Below, piece after piece: positions 60,250 to 64,000 of a stretch of 64,000 nucleotides of DNA (positions are counted from its first letter, which is position 1; each line of letters opens with the position of its first letter). The DNA lies in the NCBI RefSeq assembly GCF_932294415.1, contig NC_065536.1, forward strand, positions 10,777,974 through 10,841,973, in the 5' to 3' direction. This DNA comes from Quercus robur (Eukaryota; Streptophyta; Magnoliopsida; Fagales; Fagaceae). The notes beneath the pieces were generated by a model that worked only from the letters and a program-made list of their open reading frames with translations, was not told where the DNA came from and searched no databases. A program made the translations under genes and the position numbers.

Positions 60250-61198
60250 ATAGTCATATAATTTAATTGTAGGGGCTAGCAGTAGTATTGAGTTGAATTT
60301 CTTTCCATATGCAGTTATGAAGGTGTTCATCTGTTTCTCATTATATGGTGTCAATTTATTGAATTAAAAGGTTTTTTTTTTTAAATATTTTTTTCCTACA
60401 TATCAATTATTCTCAGATGTGTTTGTTCTCTATGTCTAAGGAGCTTGATTAAATTGAAGGTCTCAAATCTAGCTTTTGTTATCCATGTCTGTCTATGTCT
60501 ATGGAGCTTTGATTAAATTGTACAGCTAACTTGAAAATGTGTTGATTGATTCTAAATTCTATAATGCCTTCTAGATGAGCAAAAAACCACTCATTATTCA
60601 TTTCTTAATGAGAATTAGTAAGAAAAAAAATTCTCTCTCAAACTCTAATACGTGGCATTCTAATCCCATGATTCCATGTCAACACCACACCTCATCTTGG
60701 TTTTCCTACATTTTTTTTTAAAAAAAGAAAAGAAAAAAAGAACTCTACATCATATTAAGGACTAATTATCAAAGAGAGCGTAAAATAAGAAAACATAAAT
60801 CATGTTATGATAGCTAGGTGGTGTTGAATTGACTAACTTTTTTTGTACGTCTCACTAACAAACACTTATAATAAATAGCTAGGTAGTGTTGAATTGACTA
60901 ACTTTTTTTGTACGTCTCACTAACAAACACTTATAATAAATTGATGAAAATGTCATGTTTACTAGATTTTATACTAAAATATGCTTGACAAGAGTTAAGA
61001 GGAAGTATTTCTAGCCCTAATTTCTATTCTTTGACAAGTTCTTCACCCATCAATTCTCATCCCCCTTGTCCAGCCTCGTTCATATCCTTCAATGATGTTA
61101 TATCTCTAACAAATGGCGTCCTTCCCACGCAGTGGGAGATTCTTTTACTATCTTGAAGTAATGACCAGCAAGGACAATTTGTTGTATGTATTGAATTA

Positions 61199-61233
<35 letters not shown>

Positions 61234-62624
61234 CCAAGTGTAAGGACATTTTTTATGGCATTTTATATCTATGGTTTGAATTCCACCTCTCCTCTTCCAC
61301 AAGTAAACCAATATACACCCATTGTTTTTTGCCTATAAGTTTACTAGAAAATACTAAAAGTAAGCATTAAATATTATAATTTGAAAAAAAAAATTTGTTA
61401 CTACTATTATATTATTCAAAAGCTATCTCTATCTAGAATTTTTAGTGCCTTAATAATCTTGGCAAACAATATATTGACTAGCTTTTTGTAAAGCCCTCCT
61501 GACAAAAGTTTTGAGGATGATGTAACTCTGCATCATTTTCATGGTAAGATCCTGCCCAATTAATCTTCTTCCTCTCTCTTGTTCTTATCCATACTTCCAT
61601 AGACCATACTTCCCATGACAAGCTCCGTTTCCTTTTCTTTATCAGGGAATCTTTTGCTATCTTGGCATTTGGAGGGAGAGGGACTAATGAATTTGTCACC
61701 TTGAAGTGTAGGAGACGGAAAACTGACTTAGGCCTTTTTTTATTTGATAAACTCCTGTACCAATTTTCAAATTCTTGTTAGCAGATAATTGCAAGAGAAT
61801 CAGGACATTAAACGGATATGGTCCCTCGTATTCTATAAGAGGGCCTTTCCAAATTCTTGTTAGCAAATAATTAGTGCAAGAGAGGACTATTCAAACGAAG
61901 ATGGTTCCTCATATTGTATAGGTCGACCTAGTTGTGAATCTCTGAATGTCGTTGTATTTGCAATTAGACATTCAAGACAATGCAAAATTTGTTATCACAT
62001 TAAATGTCATTATCATTTGGCAAATTGAATTAATGAATGTAGACTTCTTTATTTTATTTTATTTAATAATTTGATAGTTATAAGAATTAGAGATGAGAGA
62101 TTTGAATTCTGGTTATAAGACCTTGACAATGAAGGTAGGCATTAGAAATATCAAATAAAATGTTTTTACAAAAGACTTAAAACAATCTCGTTTTGATTCA
62201 AAGTGAGATTAGTGGTGAATATTTTTGTAGGTGACAAATACCATATCAACAAACCCTCCTAGAAATGTACATGCAAATTTAGTAATTAAAGGATACTGTT
62301 GTAGTTAGAGTCAAGATTTTTTTGCACTAATGAAGCCTAAAAATTGTAAAGCCATGCTTTTACACTCAATTATCATTTCCGCTCTGTTTGTTTCAGTAAT
62401 GATGTTTTCTAGAAATGAGTAATTTCCCAAGAAGCATTTTGTATAAAACTATCTCATTTTCCAATGTTTGGTAGTAACTTTAAATGAGTTGAAAAACAAT
62501 CTCTTAATTTTCCTTATTTAGCTTGCTATGAGATAAATGTGTTTTCCAAAAAAAAAAAATTAATAGAAAACAATCTCTAAAAATAAGTCATATTCTTTAT
62601 GTTGACAAATGATAGTTTTCCTTT

Positions 62625-62668
<44 letters not shown>

Positions 62669-63395
62669 CTACCAAACAATGGAAAACACGGAAAACTATC
62701 TTTACATAAGGTTTTCCATTGAAACAAGTGGAGCGTTCGAGTAAGTTCTACTTCGGCAACCTGCTCATCACTTTGTTAAGATCATATTAGAGAGCAGCTA
62801 AATTTTTAGGAAATGGTATGTTTTATAATACAACCTTCTTTATGATTTTTAATTTCGAACAATTCTGCCTCTGATGGTTTTCCAAGGCAGCATGTTGATT
62901 TAGGAAATGGTTTCCTTTATATCCTAGTAAAGAACTCCATACACCATAATTATTACTTAAATCACCTTTATCTACTAAAATCCCATCTAGAGCAGGTTTC
63001 TCCACACAACACAACAAAAAATGTTGAGGAACATCATATATAAAACGACAATCTCAATTCAGAAATAATAGAAAGAATGAGTCAAATTCTATCTCTATCT
63101 ATAATTTTCAGTGCCTTAATCTTGACAAATAATATATTGACGTTAAAGACCATATTAACTAGCTTTTCTGCAAGTCCTCTTGACAAAAGTTTTTGTGAAT
63201 GTAATGAAACCCCCACTCAATTTTCATCCTCCCTCTCAGCCTTATATGCATACATCCAATGACAAGCTCTTTTCTCTTTAGGAGATTCTTCCTTGTCATA
63301 ATCAGTGACCCTAAATAAGCTGAAATTTGTTAAGTACAGGAGATGGAATATTGAGGTCATGGGTGCCAATTTGGAAGGACAAAGGTAATTGGATG
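60250..63395. repeat. Array unit A, full-length form
   Basis: Corresponds to 15130-16600 for its first part, then continues (61740-63395) with sequence found in copy 1 only in units B and C (18050-19340 and 21650-22950). It shows what copy 1 lost. A-run of about 31 at 61200-61230. No supported gene. Confidence 0.8.
62380..62735. mobile_element. MITE in array unit A of copy 2
   Basis: 356 bp with ends CGCTCTGTTTGTTTCA and TGAAACAAGTGGAGCG (imperfect inverted repeats), flanked by TTC at 62377-62379 and 62736-62738. Units B and C (about 18690 and 22290) have the empty site. Contains a run of about 38 T at 62628-62665. The 3-bp duplication suggests a PIF/Harbinger-type MITE, though TTC is not the usual target. 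Confidence 0.75.
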
Positions 63396-64000
63396 TTTAT
63401 CTTATTTTTTATTTTTATTTATTGTGGTTTGCAAATAATTGGATTTCAATTCGGAGGCTGTCAATATATTATTTGGAAGGAGCGATATAATTTAATCGTA
63501 GGAGCTATTAGTCATATTGACTTGAATTTCTTTCCATACACAGTTGTGAAGGTGTTCATCTGTTTCTTATTCTATGGTGTCAATTTATTGAATTGAAAGT
63601 TTTTTTTTTTTTTTTAAATATTTGTTTTCCTACATATCGATTATTTCCAGATGTGTTTGTTCTCTGTCTAAGGAGTTTGATTAAATTGAAGGTCTCAAAT
63701 CTAGCTTTTGTTCTCCACATTTGAAAATACCTTCTATGTGAGCAAAAAACCACTCATTATTCATTTCTTAATAATGAGAATTAGTAAGAAAAAAAAAATT
63801 CTCTCTCAAACCCTAATACATGGCATTCTAATGCCCATGGTTCCATGTCAACACCACATCTCATCTTGGTTTTCCTACTAAATTAATAAAATAAAATAAA
63901 AAGAACTCTGCATCATACGCATTAAGAATGACTAATTATCAAAGAGAACGTAAAATAAGAAAATACAAATCATGTTATGATAGCTCGGTGGTGTTGAATT
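63396..64000. repeat. Start of array unit B, copy 2
   Basis: Matches 16601-17206 closely and runs off the window. No gene. Confidence 0.85.

Larger units (their letters stand above)
49708..64000. repeat. Segmental duplication, copy 2
   Basis: Direct copy of 1-17206, continuing past the window end (64000 corresponds to about 17206). Differences: no MITE at the 51112-51122 site; 4,503 bp absent at 55789-55793; a full array unit A to about 63395; a MITE at 62380-62735; a longer CT repeat; an extra short tandem unit near 59430. Confidence 0.93.

Overview
This is a repeat-rich, AT-rich stretch of a plant nuclear genome. It has poly(A)/poly(T) tracts, microsatellites, MITEs, solo LTRs, a Ty3/gypsy element, a LINE tail, GT-AG introns and plant-type receptor-like protein genes. 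Several small MITE families look like ones I associate with oak/chestnut (Fagaceae). That is recollection, so I say only: woody eudicot, possibly Fagaceae.

The backbone is a direct segmental duplication. Copy 1 is 1 to about 17,206 and copy 2 is 49,708 to the window end. Each copy carries, in order, a 5'-truncated LINE tail, one intronless receptor-like protein (RLP) gene on the minus strand (2625-6149 and 52328-55723), a SINE-like piece, an 806-808 bp solo LTR with the same GTTCT target duplication, and the start of an array of about 3-kb units. The copies differ by clean events. Copy 2 lacks 4,503 bp just upstream of the RLP start, including the TATA box. The RLPs differ by two 72-bp LRR units. 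MITEs have entered one copy only. Copy 1 has lost about 1.66 kb from its first array unit.

Between the copies: the rest of the 3-kb array (units B and C, 16.6-23.6 kb); a broken 5' piece of REV3, the DNA polymerase zeta catalytic subunit (23.4-27.7 kb, minus strand); a block of DNA transposons and low-complexity DNA (28.2-30.9 kb); the C-terminal remnant of a third RLP fused to a second, overlapping REV3 piece (31.0-38.6 kb), which is itself interrupted by a MULE containing a solo LTR; and a complete but inactivated 9,921-bp Ty3/gypsy element of Tat type (38,619-48,539). The element has 562-bp LTRs, an ACGTC target duplication, gag, pol with two RNase H domains, and a four-exon antisense gene.

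Only the two RLPs look intact. They would be plasma-membrane immune or developmental receptors without a kinase, expected to act with an adaptor kinase such as SOBIR1. Everything else recognisable is transposon or broken gene. I see no wholly new system. The most original observations are the promoter-removing deletion in RLP copy 2, the LRR unit expansion, the split REV3 and REV3/RLP chimera, and the phase-consistent spliced antisense gene inside the retroelement.
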